Positions 34,997-44,218 of a stretch of DNA of 64,000 nt are shown here, piece by piece. The translations under genes and the position numbers were made by a program. Under the pieces are notes generated by a model. The model ran no database searches and was not told the origin of the DNA. It was given only the letters and a program-made list of their open reading frames with translations. The DNA comes from Pontibacter chinhatensis (GTDB lineage Bacteria > Bacteroidota > Bacteroidia > Cytophagales > Hymenobacteraceae), in the NCBI RefSeq assembly GCF_900113285.1, contig NZ_FOOT01000003.1, positions 310,001 to 374,000 of the forward strand, read 5' to 3'. How positions within the stretch are numbered: position 1 is the first letter of the stretch; every line of letters starts with the position of its first letter.

Positions 34997-36220
34997 ATGA
35001 ACGTCCCTTTTCTGATAGCGAAGCGGTATTTTTTCTCTAGGAAGAAGAGGAACATCATCAGCATTATCTCCAATATTGCCATGATTGGGGTGGCTGTGGG
35101 CTCGGCGGCGCTCATCATCGTGCTATCGGTGTTTAACGGCCTGGAGGACCTGATCCGGGAGATATACTCCAGCTTTGACCCCGACCTGAAGATATCGGCT
35201 GCAGAGGGCAAGTCGTTTGAGACGGACACCGAGTTTATGAACCGCATCCGGCGCACGCCGGGCGTGGCCGTGGTGTCGGAGGTGATAGAGGACAATGCCC
35301 TGCTCCGCTACAACGAGCGCCAGATGGTGGTGAAGGTAAAAGGCGTGAGCGAGAACTTCTTCGAGCAGAACGAGATTGGTGCGTCGGTGGTGGAGGGCTC
35401 CAGTGATTTATACTTTAAAAACACCTACCGGGCGCTGGTGGGGCGCGGGGTGCAGTACCAACTCTCTATCCGGCCAAACAACCAGTTTGTGGCCTTGCAG
35501 TTCCTCTACCCGCGCAACGTCAAGTTCAACCCGCTCAACCCTGAGGCCTCTTTCAACAGCCTGAACATCTTGCCTAGCGGTATTTTTGCCATCGAGCGCC
35601 AGTACGACGACGCCTATGTGTTTGTGCCCCTCAACTTCGCCGAAGAGTTGCTGGAGTACGGCCGCCGCCGCACGGCCCTGGAGATAAAGGTAGAGCAAGG
35701 CTTTAAGATTGAGCAGGTAAAGCGGGAACTGCAGCAGATTTTGGGTGAAGGTTTTAAAGTGCAGAACTCTGACGAGCAGCACACCAGCCTGCTGCGTGCC
35801 GTGAAGGTAGAGAAGCTGTTCGTGTTCATCACCTTTGCCTTTATCCTGGGCATTGCCTCCCTCAACATCTTCTTCTCACTCTCCATGCTGGTCATCGACA
35901 AGAAAAAAGACATTGCCATACTTGCCTCGATGGGAGCCACGGCTAAGACTATCCGCAACATCTTCTTACTCGAGGGCGCGTTGGTGGCCCTTATCGGCGC
36001 TGCTTACGGGCTCACGCTGGGCATGCTGGTCTGTAACCTGCAGCAAACCTTCGGCATCATCAGTATGGGCATGGCTACCTCGGTGGTGGAGGCCTACCCG
36101 GTTAAAATGCAGGTGGAGGACTTCGTTTTCACGGGGCTTGCCATTATCGTCATCACGCTCCTTGTCTCCATCAGGCCTGCCAACAGAGCCGCTGCCATGT
36201 CGGTGACGGAGAATATCTAG
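34997..36220 (+). CDS. LolC/LolE-type ABC transporter permease (MacB-PCD/FtsX family)
   Basis: A 407-residue permease with the family topology: one N-terminal helix (about 18-45), a long periplasmic MacB-PCD domain (about 50-265) and three C-terminal helices with the FtsX signature. The N-terminus (FLIAKRYFFSRKKRNIISIISNIAMIGVAVGSAAL) is the LolC/E pattern. The role is therefore probably lipoprotein release from the inner membrane. The ATPase (LolD) is not in this window. ATG start, 75 bases after the methyltransferase. Confidence 0.85.
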   Translation: MNVPFLIAKRYFFSRKKRNIISIISNIAMIGVAVGSAALIIVLSVFNGLEDLIREIYSSFDPDLKISAAEGKSFETDTEFMNRIRRTPGVAVVSEVIEDNALLRYNERQMVVKVKGVSENFFEQNEIGASVVEGSSDLYFKNTYRALVGRGVQYQLSIRPNNQFVALQFLYPRNVKFNPLNPEASFNSLNILPSGIFAIERQYDDAYVFVPLNFAEELLEYGRRRTALEIKVEQGFKIEQVKRELQQILGEGFKVQNSDEQHTSLLRAVKVEKLFVFITFAFILGIASLNIFFSLSMLVIDKKKDIAILASMGATAKTIRNIFLLEGALVALIGAAYGLTLGMLVCNLQQTFGIISMGMATSVVEAYPVKMQVEDFVFTGLAIIVITLLVSIRPANRAAAMSVTENI

Positions 36221-36360
36221 CCTCTCCCCTTCAAATACAATTTCTATATAGCGCAAACATTCGCGGGATGTGCCTGTTTCGCTAGAAAACGACACAAATG
36301 GCTCCCTAAAGTACAAGCCAAACCCGCTCATAAATAGTAGGAAATGAGCGCTTTTATGGT

Positions 36361-36368
36361 TAAATTTG
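36361..36368 (+). promoter_or_regulatory. -7 promoter element of the SNF2 helicase gene
   Basis: TAAATTTG matches TAnnTTTG perfectly, 23 bases before the ATG at 36392. The -33 position (20 bases upstream) reads TAG instead of TTG, so the element is supported on one side only. Confidence 0.55.
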
Positions 36369-36391
36369 GAGTCTGCTAATTGCACCCCGGC

Positions 36392-39316
36392 ATGAAAGTT
36401 TCCACCACACAGCCTTTTCAGGCAGTTTATTCTCTCTTCGAACACGAGTATCTGGGATACCTGTTTGAGTCTTTTGTGGTGCAGGTAAACACAAAAGGTC
36501 AGCTTACCCTCCAGCACCAGAATGTTTCAGCCAAGAATGCCGACGAGTTTGCCGCCCGCCTGGACGCGGATGACTTTAAGCTCATTCAGCTCATGGACCA
36601 GATTCAGCAGGACGCTGTGGTGAAGAAATTCTCGGCCAAGAAAATGTCGGCGACTGATTTCTTCCTGAAGGTGTACGACGCGGAGAAAGGAGACAAGGCG
36701 CTGCAGGAGCGGATAAACCGCCACATGCAGGTGCGCATGAGCAAGATACTCGACCTGCTGAGCCAGGGTAAAAACACCTTTATCATGGGCAAGGACGGCG
36801 AGCCAACTTGGCGCCGCATCACGCTGGCTCCGGAGAAGGCCTCGGTGCTGTTCCACCTCATGCGCAACCAGGACAATACCCATTACTTCCCGAGAATAAG
36901 GTATGCCGGCGAGAAGCTGGACTTCCAGTATAAAGGTGCGGCCCTGATTTGCCACGAGCCAGCCTGGCTGCTGCTCAACGATGTGGTCTATAGCTTTGAA
37001 AAATCGATAGACGGCAAAAAGCTGCAGCCCTTCCTGAACAAGAAATTCATCGCCATACCGCGTGCCATAGAAGAAAACTACTACAGCAAGTTTATGGTGC
37101 CGCTCATGGAGTCGTTTGACGTGCGGGTAAGGGGCTTCGAGGTGCGGGAGGAGAAGTATGAGCCACGCGCTTTCCTGACGTTCGCGGAGATAGCGGCAGA
37201 GGCTCCCGTGGCCAGAACCGCTGTGAACGGAGAGCCGCACGCGGAGCGCAGCAGCCATAGCATTCTGTTTGAGCTGGCCTTTATGTATGGCGGGCACATG
37301 GTGCAAACGCAGGAGCCCAAGCGCATCAGCGTAAGTATGGCCAAAACGGAAGACTCCTATACTTTCTACAAACTAACCCGCGACCTTACTCGCGAGAAAG
37401 AGGTGGCCCGGAAACTGGGCAAGCGCGGCTTGGATCTAAAGAACGGCAAAGCACTGGTAGAGAAGAACGAGGCTTTTGCCTGGCTCAACGCCAACCTGCA
37501 GGAGCTCGAGCAATTGGGCGTGACGGTAAAGCAGTCGGAGAACGGCGGCAAGCACTACTTTATAGGCGAGATAGTCCTGGAGGTAGGCATTACCGAGAAG
37601 AACGACTGGTTCGATATCTATGGCTCTGTTCGGTTCGGCGAGTTTGAGATTCCGTTTATCAAGCTTAAGAACCACATCCTTACAAAAAACAACGAGTTTA
37701 TACTTCCAAATGGGCAGGTGGCTATCATTCCTGAGGAGTGGTTTACGCAGTACATCGAACTGTTTGCCTTTGCCGAGGGCGATGAGGAGCTGACCCTGCG
37801 CAAGCACCACATGGCCCTGGTAAACGATTTGCAGAACGGCAACCTGGCCACCGTGACCATGAGCCGCAAGCTGGAGCAGCTGCGCGAGTTTGAGGAGATA
37901 GAGGATCAGCCGATGCCGGCGGGCTTTGTGGGCGAGCTGCGCCCTTACCAGAAGGCAGGCTATAACTGGCTGCACTTTGTGCAGAACTATAAATTCGGGG
38001 GGTGCTTGGCCGATGACATGGGCCTGGGTAAAACCGTGCAGACGCTGGCCATGCTGCAGCACCGCAAAGAAAACGGCGCCGAGAGCGCCACGCTGCTGGT
38101 GATGCCGACCTCATTGGTGTACAACTGGCTGAACGAGGCCCAGAAGTTTACCCCCAACCTGCGCATCCTCAACTATACCGGCACTTACCGCGAGAAGAAC
38201 GTAGAGCTGTTCTCGAACTACGACGTGGTGTTGACCTCCTACGGCATTGTGCGCCTGGACGCCGAGCTGCTCAAAACCTACTACTTCGACTACATCATCC
38301 TCGACGAGTCGCAGGCCATCAAGAACCCGGATTCGAACACCTCGCGCTCGATAAGGGAGCTGAAGTCGCGGCACCGGCTTATACTTACGGGTACGCCTGT
38401 GGAAAACAGCACGATGGATTTGTGGTCGCAGATGTCGTTCATCAATCCAGGGCTGCTAGGCAACCAGCATTTCTTCCGCAACGAGTTCCTCAAGCCAATA
38501 GAGAAGGACAAGGACGAGCAAAAGACGCGCCGGTTGCACGCGCTCATCAAGCCGTTTATACTTCGCAGGCACAAATCGCAGGTGGCCACGGAGTTGCCCG
38601 AAAAGGTGGAGCATACCACGTACTGCAAAATGACCGAGGAGCAGGAGCATGCCTACGAGGAAACCAAGTCTTACTACCGTAACAGGATCCTGACGAGCCT
38701 GGAGGAGAACGGGGCTGGCAACACCCAGTTTATACTTTTGCAGGGCCTTACCAAGCTGCGCCAGATCGCTAACCACCCGCTCATGACTGACTCTGGCTAC
38801 GAGGGTAGTTCAGGCAAGCTGAAGGAGGTAATCCACAAAACACGGGATGTGGTGAGCAAGGGGCACAAGGTGTTGATTTTTAGTCAGTTTGTAAAGCACC
38901 TGGAGATCATCAAGCGCTCGCTGGACAAGCGGGAAATAAAGTATACCTACCTGGACGGCAATACCAAAAACCGCCACGAGCAGGTAGAGCGATTTCAAAA
39001 AGACGAAAGCATACAGGTGTTCCTTATCTCGCTGAAGGCCGGCGGTGTGGGCCTGAACCTGACCGCCGCGGACTATGTGTTTATACTTGACCCGTGGTGG
39101 AACCCGGCTGTGGAAGCGCAGGCCGTGGACAGGGCGCACCGCATCGGGCAGCAGAACACGGTGTTCACCTACAAGTTCATCACCAAGGACACGGTGGAAG
39201 AGAAAATCCTGGCCCTGCAGAGCCGTAAGCTGCAGCTTGTAACCGACCTGATCAGCATCGATGAGACCATCATCAAAAGCCTGACCCGGGACGATATCGA
39301 CAGCCTATTGAGTTAG
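36392..39316 (+). CDS. SNF2/RapA-family helicase-like ATPase
   Basis: A 974-residue DNA-dependent ATPase of superfamily 2 (ATG at 36392; the in-frame TTG at 36380 lies downstream of the promoter but is less likely). Residues 1-500 form a divergent N-terminal region. The motor follows: Walker A DDMGLGKT (541-548), motif II DESQ (638-641), motif III LILTGTP, motif V VGLNLTAADYV and motif VI QAVDRAHRIGQ. Such proteins remodel DNA-protein or RNA-polymerase complexes; the target is unknown. The gene carries at least five in-frame TTATACTT copies encoding Ile-Leu, including inside motif III. Confidence 0.92.
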   Translation: MKVSTTQPFQAVYSLFEHEYLGYLFESFVVQVNTKGQLTLQHQNVSAKNADEFAARLDADDFKLIQLMDQIQQDAVVKKFSAKKMSATDFFLKVYDAEKGDKALQERINRHMQVRMSKILDLLSQGKNTFIMGKDGEPTWRRITLAPEKASVLFHLMRNQDNTHYFPRIRYAGEKLDFQYKGAALICHEPAWLLLNDVVYSFEKSIDGKKLQPFLNKKFIAIPRAIEENYYSKFMVPLMESFDVRVRGFEVREEKYEPRAFLTFAEIAAEAPVARTAVNGEPHAERSSHSILFELAFMYGGHMVQTQEPKRISVSMAKTEDSYTFYKLTRDLTREKEVARKLGKRGLDLKNGKALVEKNEAFAWLNANLQELEQLGVTVKQSENGGKHYFIGEIVLEVGITEKNDWFDIYGSVRFGEFEIPFIKLKNHILTKNNEFILPNGQVAIIPEEWFTQYIELFAFAEGDEELTLRKHHMALVNDLQNGNLATVTMSRKLEQLREFEEIEDQPMPAGFVGELRPYQKAGYNWLHFVQNYKFGGCLADDMGLGKTVQTLAMLQHRKENGAESATLLVMPTSLVYNWLNEAQKFTPNLRILNYTGTYREKNVELFSNYDVVLTSYGIVRLDAELLKTYYFDYIILDESQAIKNPDSNTSRSIRELKSRHRLILTGTPVENSTMDLWSQMSFINPGLLGNQHFFRNEFLKPIEKDKDEQKTRRLHALIKPFILRRHKSQVATELPEKVEHTTYCKMTEEQEHAYEETKSYYRNRILTSLEENGAGNTQFILLQGLTKLRQIANHPLMTDSGYEGSSGKLKEVIHKTRDVVSKGHKVLIFSQFVKHLEIIKRSLDKREIKYTYLDGNTKNRHEQVERFQKDESIQVFLISLKAGGVGLNLTAADYVFILDPWWNPAVEAQAVDRAHRIGQQNTVFTYKFITKDTVEEKILALQSRKLQLVTDLISIDETIIKSLTRDDIDSLLS

Positions 39317-39545
39317 GGCAAATTGTTAATTGTTGGATTGTTAAATAGTTGCTCAATATTGGCTTGGGTAAAGTATAAAAGAGCCGCTGCAAGTATAAAT
39401 GCAGCGGCTTTTGTTTTGGCAGAAGTATAACTTATAGTTCTGACAGAGGTTATGCCGTAAGCAATAAATAATTCACTCCCTTGGTTAAGGAGGGGTAAAG
39501 GAGGTTGGCCCCAACCATGTAACAATCCAACAATCAACAATTAAA
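39316..39545. repeat. AT-rich inverted repeat bounding the post-SNF2 gap
   Basis: ATTGTTAATTGTTGGATTGT at the left edge faces ACAATCCAACAATCAACAAT at the right edge, forming complementary arms with the whole intergenic region between them. The gap also holds a C-rich block (39475-39510) related in inverted orientation to the block in the mosaic repeats. Confidence 0.6.
39383..39417 (+). terminator. Intrinsic terminator of the SNF2 gene with motif in the loop
   Basis: Stem GCCGCTGC/GCAGCGGC (39383-39390, 39401-39408) with the loop AAGTATAAAT, followed by TTTTGTTTTG. The loop is a copy of the window-wide motif. Confidence 0.8.
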
Positions 39546-39548
39546 CCC

Positions 39549-39989
39549 ATGCAGCTCCATTTGAAAACAGCCGTTGCCCAGGATTACCTGCAGGTGTTCC
39601 ATGCCTTCGATGAGCGGCTGTTCCGGCAGCTGGCTCCCTCCTACCCGCGTCTAAAGCTGCTGCGCTTCGACGGCTCTGAGCCGGGCGATGTGGTGGAGGT
39701 AGAGCTGCAGACGGGCCTGAAGTCCTTCCGCTGGACCAGCCTGATTACCGACAGAAGTATAACCGGTGCCGAAGCATACTTTATCGACCAGGGGCAGGAG
39801 CTGCCGCCGCCGCTCAAAGTATGGCACCACAAGCATTTGGTCTCCCGGCATGGCAGCGGCGCCATCATCCACGACATCATCACCTACAGCACCGGTTTTA
39901 TACTTTTAGACTGGTTCCTCTACCCGCTCATGCTGGCAGCCTTCGGCATGCGCGGGCCGGTGTACAGGAAGGTGTTTGGCAAAGTATAA
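39549..39989 (+). CDS. SRPBCC-like small protein
   Basis: A 146-residue protein without a signal peptide. The pattern (HLKTAVAQDYLQVFHAFDERL, VVEVELQTGLKSFRWTSLITD, PPPLKVWHHKHLV, GAIIHDIITYSTG) resembles the START/SRPBCC ligand-binding fold. The last 30 residues are hydrophobic (FILLDWFLYPLMLAAFG) and typical of Bacteroidota members. The ligand is unknown. Convergent with the TPR gene, the two stops being only three bases apart, with no terminator visible between. Confidence 0.75.
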   Translation: MQLHLKTAVAQDYLQVFHAFDERLFRQLAPSYPRLKLLRFDGSEPGDVVEVELQTGLKSFRWTSLITDRSITGAEAYFIDQGQELPPPLKVWHHKHLVSRHGSGAIIHDIITYSTGFILLDWFLYPLMLAAFGMRGPVYRKVFGKV

Positions 39990-39992
39990 AAC

Positions 39993-41087
39993 CTACTCTT
40001 CTGTCGATAAAGTCACGTTGCTGAGTTGGCTTCGGTGGAAGTATGACTGCGGACTAACCGGGAAACGATCCTGCGTGTACCAGTCTGCGAAGGCCTGGAA
40101 TTGCTGCTCGTGCTGCTCCACCCATGCGTTGAATGCCTCTTCGTCGCCGGCGCTGAGCAGCCAGTAGTTATAGGCCTCGAAATGGCCTGCATCCTGAAGG
40201 GTGCGGTGCCACTGAAACAGCAGGTTGTCGAAGCGCTTGTTTATGTCGTTGCCGTAGAAGTTCTCGACGAAGCTTGTGCGGATCTGGTGCAATGAGGGAA
40301 GGTCGATCTGCTTTTTGCCTGCCACCGATACAGCCATTGTCATTTCGTAGGACATGGTGCCAAAAGGCAAGTTAAAGGAGCTCGTTTTGCTGTTGAAGCC
40401 CATCACGTTGCTCTTGCTAAAGCTCACGGAAGCAGTCGTGTCGGAAATAAACTTAATCTCGCTTTTGTAGGTGTCGTAAAGCAGTTTGCTGATTTCTGAG
40501 CTTCGGGCAGAGTTTGGCTCCAGGTTCCGGAAGATCTCTCCGTACAGCATCCCCCATACTTCCTCGTCTGAGTCCAGGAAGAGTTTGGCAGCCCAGTAGT
40601 AGTTGGAGGGATGCCGGGGAGCCATTTCTATCCCTTTCTCGAAATAGGTGAGGGCCTTATCAGGGGTGTTGGTTTTGAGCAGTACCACGCCTGCCTCTAA
40701 GTATAAGGGGCCCGAGTTAGGGAATTTCTTCAGCCCTTCCTCGTATGTTTTTATAGCTTTGGTAGGGTCTCCGAGCATGTCGTAGCTGTTGCCGCGCAGC
40801 TGAAAGGCTTGATCGAAAGCCTTTTTACCTTTCACCAAGGGAGCGGTTATCTCCAGCGCCTTCTGGTAATCCGCCTTCAGGTAATGGGCGAGGCCGATTT
40901 CGTATAAAACCAGGTTGTTTTTAGAGTCCAGTTTGCGCGCCTCTTGCAGCTTGGCGATGGAAGCATCCAGCTCACCGTTGTCCATCAGTGTTATACCTTC
41001 CTGGATAAGCTCCTGTACCCGATCTGTCTGGGCAAAGGCAGGGAAGGCAAACAGCAGGGCAAGTAGAAGTATAAGTTTGTGTTTCAT
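39993..41087 (-). CDS. Exported tetratricopeptide-repeat protein
   Basis: A 364-residue protein with a signal peptide (1-20, ending AFAQ) and about five TPR units (residues 22-190): VQELIQEGITLMDNGELDASIAKLQEA, and later DKALTYFEKGIEMAPRHPSNYYWAAKLF. A C-terminal domain (200-364) has no known family that I recognise. TPRs mediate protein contacts, so this is probably a periplasmic or surface scaffold. Its function cannot be named. Confidence 0.8.
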   Translation of the reverse strand: MKHKLILLLALLFAFPAFAQTDRVQELIQEGITLMDNGELDASIAKLQEARKLDSKNNLVLYEIGLAHYLKADYQKALEITAPLVKGKKAFDQAFQLRGNSYDMLGDPTKAIKTYEEGLKKFPNSGPLYLEAGVVLLKTNTPDKALTYFEKGIEMAPRHPSNYYWAAKLFLDSDEEVWGMLYGEIFRNLEPNSARSSEISKLLYDTYKSEIKFISDTTASVSFSKSNVMGFNSKTSSFNLPFGTMSYEMTMAVSVAGKKQIDLPSLHQIRTSFVENFYGNDINKRFDNLLFQWHRTLQDAGHFEAYNYWLLSAGDEEAFNAWVEQHEQQFQAFADWYTQDRFPVSPQSYFHRSQLSNVTLSTEE

Positions 41088-41232
41088 AGCGGGTTAGTTT
41101 ATATCCTAAAGCATAAATATATAAAAATAAGCATATTCTGCAAAAGGTCATCCGGCAAAGTATAAATGATCAAAACCTTTCCCTGGCCCCGTCAGTTTAC
41201 AGCACATAAAGCAAAACGCCGTATAGCAGAGC

Positions 41233-42726
41233 ATGACAAAAGCAGCCATCATCGGGGCCGGAATCGGAGGCATCGCAACCAGCATACGCCTGGCCCTGAA
41301 AGGCTATGAGGTGACTGTTTTTGAAGCGAGCCATACGTTTGGGGGGAAGATGCAGGAGTTCTGGCTGGGCAAGTACAGGTTTGACGCCGGGCCCTCGCTG
41401 TTCACGCTGCCGCACCTGGTAGACGAGCTCTTTGCCCTGGCCGGCCGCACTCCTTCCGACTACTTCCGCTATACCCGCTTAGATCCGATTACGCACTACT
41501 TCTGGCCCGACGGCAGCCAGGTAAAAGCCTATGCCGATCCCGCCAGGTTTGCGGCCGAGGCAAGCCGGCAACTGGGGGTGCCGGAAAAGGCGGTATTGGA
41601 GGCGTTGGCCCGAAGCGAGCGGCTCTACAAAGGCACGGCCGATACGTTTCTGCACAAGTCACTGCACCGGCTCGATACCTACCTAAGCGCGGACGTGCTG
41701 AAGGCGATGGGTTGCCTCCCCGACCTGGGCCTGACCACCACTATGCACCAGGCCAATGCCAGCCAGTTCAACGATGCCCGCTTTGTGCAGCTGCTCGACA
41801 GGTTTGCCACCTACAACGGCTCCGACCCTTACCAGGCGCCGGGCACGCTCAACATCATTCCGCACCTGGAGCACGGCATCGGTGCCTTTTACCCGGAGGG
41901 CGGTATTTATAGCATTGCCGCCAGCCTGGTGAAGCTGGCCGAAGAGTTGGGGGTAGTGTTCCGTTACAACGAGCCGGTAGATCAGATCCTGACTGCTGGC
42001 ACAAGTATAACGGGCATAGCAACAAGCCTGGGCAAGTATAACGCTGACGTGGTGGTGAGTAACATGGACATCGTGCCGACGTACCGCCGGCTGCTGCCGC
42101 AGCACAAGGCGCCGGAGCAGACGCTGCAGCAGCCGCGCTCCAGCTCGGCCCTCATTTTTTACTGGGGCATCCGGCGCGAGTTCCCGCAGCTGCACGTGCA
42201 CAACATCTTCTTCAGTGGGGATTACAAGGCCGAGTTTGAGCACATTTTCAAGTATAAAAGCATCAGCCCGGACCCCACCGTGTACATCAACATCACCTCC
42301 AAAGCAGACTCTGCAGATGCCCCGGCCGGAAGCGAGAACTGGTTTGTGATGGTGAACGTGCCGCACAACCAGGGCCAGGACTGGCAGCAGCTTACCCTAG
42401 AAACACGGCAGGCCGTGCTCCGAAAGCTCGAGAAAATGCTCGGCACCGACATCGAAGAACTGATAGAAGAAGAGCAGGTGCTGGACCCACTGCTGCTAGA
42501 AGCCCGCACATCGTCGTATGCGGGGGCACTGTACGGCAGCAGCTCCAACAACCGGATGGCGGCTTTTTTAAGGCACCCCAATTTCAGCAACAAGCTAAAA
42601 GGCTTATACTTTTGCGGCGGCAGCGTGCACCCGGGCGGCGGCATTCCGCTGTGCCTGCTCTCAGCCAAAATTGTGGGCGAACTGGCTCCGGCAGCTAATC
42701 GCGTAAAAACACCAAAACATGCTTAA
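41233..42726 (+). CDS. crtD: Phytoene desaturase family protein, CrtD-like
   Basis: A 497-residue FAD-dependent carotenoid desaturase/isomerase with the N-terminal dinucleotide motif IIGAGIGGIA, the substrate-side phrase DAGPSLFTLPHLVDEL and the C-terminal FAD motif GLYFCGGSVHPGGGIPLCLLSAKI. The eight-base overlap with a CruF-like hydratase gene points to CrtD (3,4-desaturation of hydroxylated carotenoids) rather than the first-step CrtI. Together they would make the hydroxylated ends of pigments like flexixanthin or myxol. Specificity is an inference from context. Confidence 0.85.
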   Translation: MTKAAIIGAGIGGIATSIRLALKGYEVTVFEASHTFGGKMQEFWLGKYRFDAGPSLFTLPHLVDELFALAGRTPSDYFRYTRLDPITHYFWPDGSQVKAYADPARFAAEASRQLGVPEKAVLEALARSERLYKGTADTFLHKSLHRLDTYLSADVLKAMGCLPDLGLTTTMHQANASQFNDARFVQLLDRFATYNGSDPYQAPGTLNIIPHLEHGIGAFYPEGGIYSIAASLVKLAEELGVVFRYNEPVDQILTAGTSITGIATSLGKYNADVVVSNMDIVPTYRRLLPQHKAPEQTLQQPRSSSALIFYWGIRREFPQLHVHNIFFSGDYKAEFEHIFKYKSISPDPTVYINITSKADSADAPAGSENWFVMVNVPHNQGQDWQQLTLETRQAVLRKLEKMLGTDIEELIEEEQVLDPLLLEARTSSYAGALYGSSSNNRMAAFLRHPNFSNKLKGLYFCGGSVHPGGGIPLCLLSAKIVGELAPAANRVKTPKHA

Positions 42727-43396
42727 AACGATTACAACGGAAGTATATAACGGCAAAACGAAGTATAAAAAGTATGGCCTGCCCTTGGCGGTGGCCGTGC
42801 TGGTTATCTTCCATGCGGTGGGTTTTTGGGGACTGCTTTTCAGCGGGGAGCCGGAGCGTTTCCAAAACCTGACGCCCATGAACCTGCTGCTCACCAACAC
42901 GCTGCTGTTTGCCTTCCACCGCAGCTGGAACGGCGGCTTTATACTTTTTACCCTGCTTGCCTTTGCCGTTGGCTTTTTCTCTGAGGTCATCGGTATTCAC
43001 ACGGGCCTGTTGTTTGGCGACTATACTTACGGGCAGGCGCTGGGTACCAAAGTATGGGAGGTGCCGCTGCTCATCGGCCTCAACTGGGTGATGCTGGTTT
43101 ACAGCACCGGCCACATCAGCAACTATACTCCTTGGCCCTGGTGGGCGAAAGCTATACTGGGCACGCTGCTCATGCTGCTGCTCGACTTTTTCCTGGAGCC
43201 CGTGGCCATGCAGTTCGATTTCTGGAGCTGGCACACCGGCGAGATTCCCCTGTCCAATTTTATAGGCTGGTTTGCGGTGGCATTTATACTTCAATTATAC
43301 TTTCAAAAGGCTCGTTTTGAGAAGTTTAACCCCCTGGCCCCCTATGTTTATCTCGTGCAATTGACCTTTTTTGTAAGCATTTATGTTCTGCTATAG
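42719..43396 (+). CDS. cruF: CruF-like carotenoid 1,2-hydratase
   Basis: A 225-residue polytopic membrane protein with about seven helices and the CruF-family pattern FAVGFFSEVIGIHTGLLFGDYTYG ... LGTKVWEVPLLIGLNWVMLVY ... DFFLEPVAMQFDFWSW. Such enzymes add water across the terminal double bond of acyclic carotenoid ends. The ATG lies within the end of crtD (8-base overlap), so the two are cotranslated. Other carotenoid genes (crtE, crtB, crtI) are not in the window. Confidence 0.88.
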   Translation: MLKTITTEVYNGKTKYKKYGLPLAVAVLVIFHAVGFWGLLFSGEPERFQNLTPMNLLLTNTLLFAFHRSWNGGFILFTLLAFAVGFFSEVIGIHTGLLFGDYTYGQALGTKVWEVPLLIGLNWVMLVYSTGHISNYTPWPWWAKAILGTLLMLLLDFFLEPVAMQFDFWSWHTGEIPLSNFIGWFAVAFILQLYFQKARFEKFNPLAPYVYLVQLTFFVSIYVLL

Positions 43397-43526
43397 TTTG
43401 TGTCGTGTGCGCAGGCTTTTATGAATTTAACTATCTTTAGCGGGCGTAAAGTTGGGCCTGAAGTATGCTTGTAATAAGCTGCTCAGACTGAAGCATTGCG
43501 GCGGAGAGATACGCAGTATACACTAG

Positions 43527-44138
43527 ATGATTTTACAAGAAACAGTATTAGGCCAGCTTCTTGATGTTTTTAGGAACGAAGGGATTGAAAGGCACACAGA
43601 CGCCAACCTGATGGAGCGTTTGGGCATGCCGGAAGAGGAGTACAGAGTTACTTTCAGTGACCGGCAGGAAATGGTGCAGCAGGTGGTGCAGTATGACCTC
43701 GACCAGCAGGAGGACCGCGATCAGGAGCGGCTGCAACAAGCCCGCAACCCCGTGGAGAAGATCTTCATGCTGCTGCGGTACGGCATTCAGGATCTAAAGA
43801 CCATCCACCCGGATTATATCACCGACCTGCGGACACATTACCCCAAGGTTTGGCAAACGTGCCTCGACCACCTCAACAACTATAACTATGACCTTAATTA
43901 CCAGGTCATAAATGAGGGGGTAGTGCAGGGCTATTTCCGCAAGGACATCAACCTGCAGCTGGTTGCCAAAATTATCATAGAGCAGTTTCACATGCTCATC
44001 AACCCGCAGGTTTTCCCGCCCAACCGGTTCGATTTGGGCGAGGTGTTCCGGAGCATGTATTTATACTATGTGCGCGGCCTCTGCACCGAGAAGGGCGGCA
44101 AGCTGGCCGAAGAGTATTTTTCCAGAAACAACATCTAG
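43527..44138 (+). CDS. TetR-like transcriptional regulator
   Basis: A 203-residue, all-helical protein whose N-terminus (LGQLLDVFRNEGIERHTDANLMERLGMPEEEYRVTFSD) fits a TetR-type helix-turn-helix, although divergent. The rest (REEMVQQVVQYDL-like helices) is the ligand/dimer domain. It lies 131 bases after cruF in the same direction, so it could regulate the carotenoid genes, but no operator is visible and the link is only positional. A perfect terminator follows. Confidence 0.72.
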   Translation: MILQETVLGQLLDVFRNEGIERHTDANLMERLGMPEEEYRVTFSDRQEMVQQVVQYDLDQQEDRDQERLQQARNPVEKIFMLLRYGIQDLKTIHPDYITDLRTHYPKVWQTCLDHLNNYNYDLNYQVINEGVVQGYFRKDINLQLVAKIIIEQFHMLINPQVFPPNRFDLGEVFRSMYLYYVRGLCTEKGGKLAEEYFSRNNI

Positions 44139-44158
44139 CAGCCAGGTATAGAAAGTAT

Positions 44159-44200
44159 AAAGCGCCGCGGCCGAAGTATAAGCTTTGGCCGCGGCGCTTT
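44159..44200. terminator. Bidirectional terminator with AAGTATA in the loop
   Basis: Perfect 14-base stem AAAGCGCCGCGGCC/GGCCGCGGCGCTTT with a 14-base loop that contains AAGTATAA. Lies between convergent genes. Confidence 0.9.
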
Positions 44201-44218
44201 GTTATGTATAGGGTGGTA

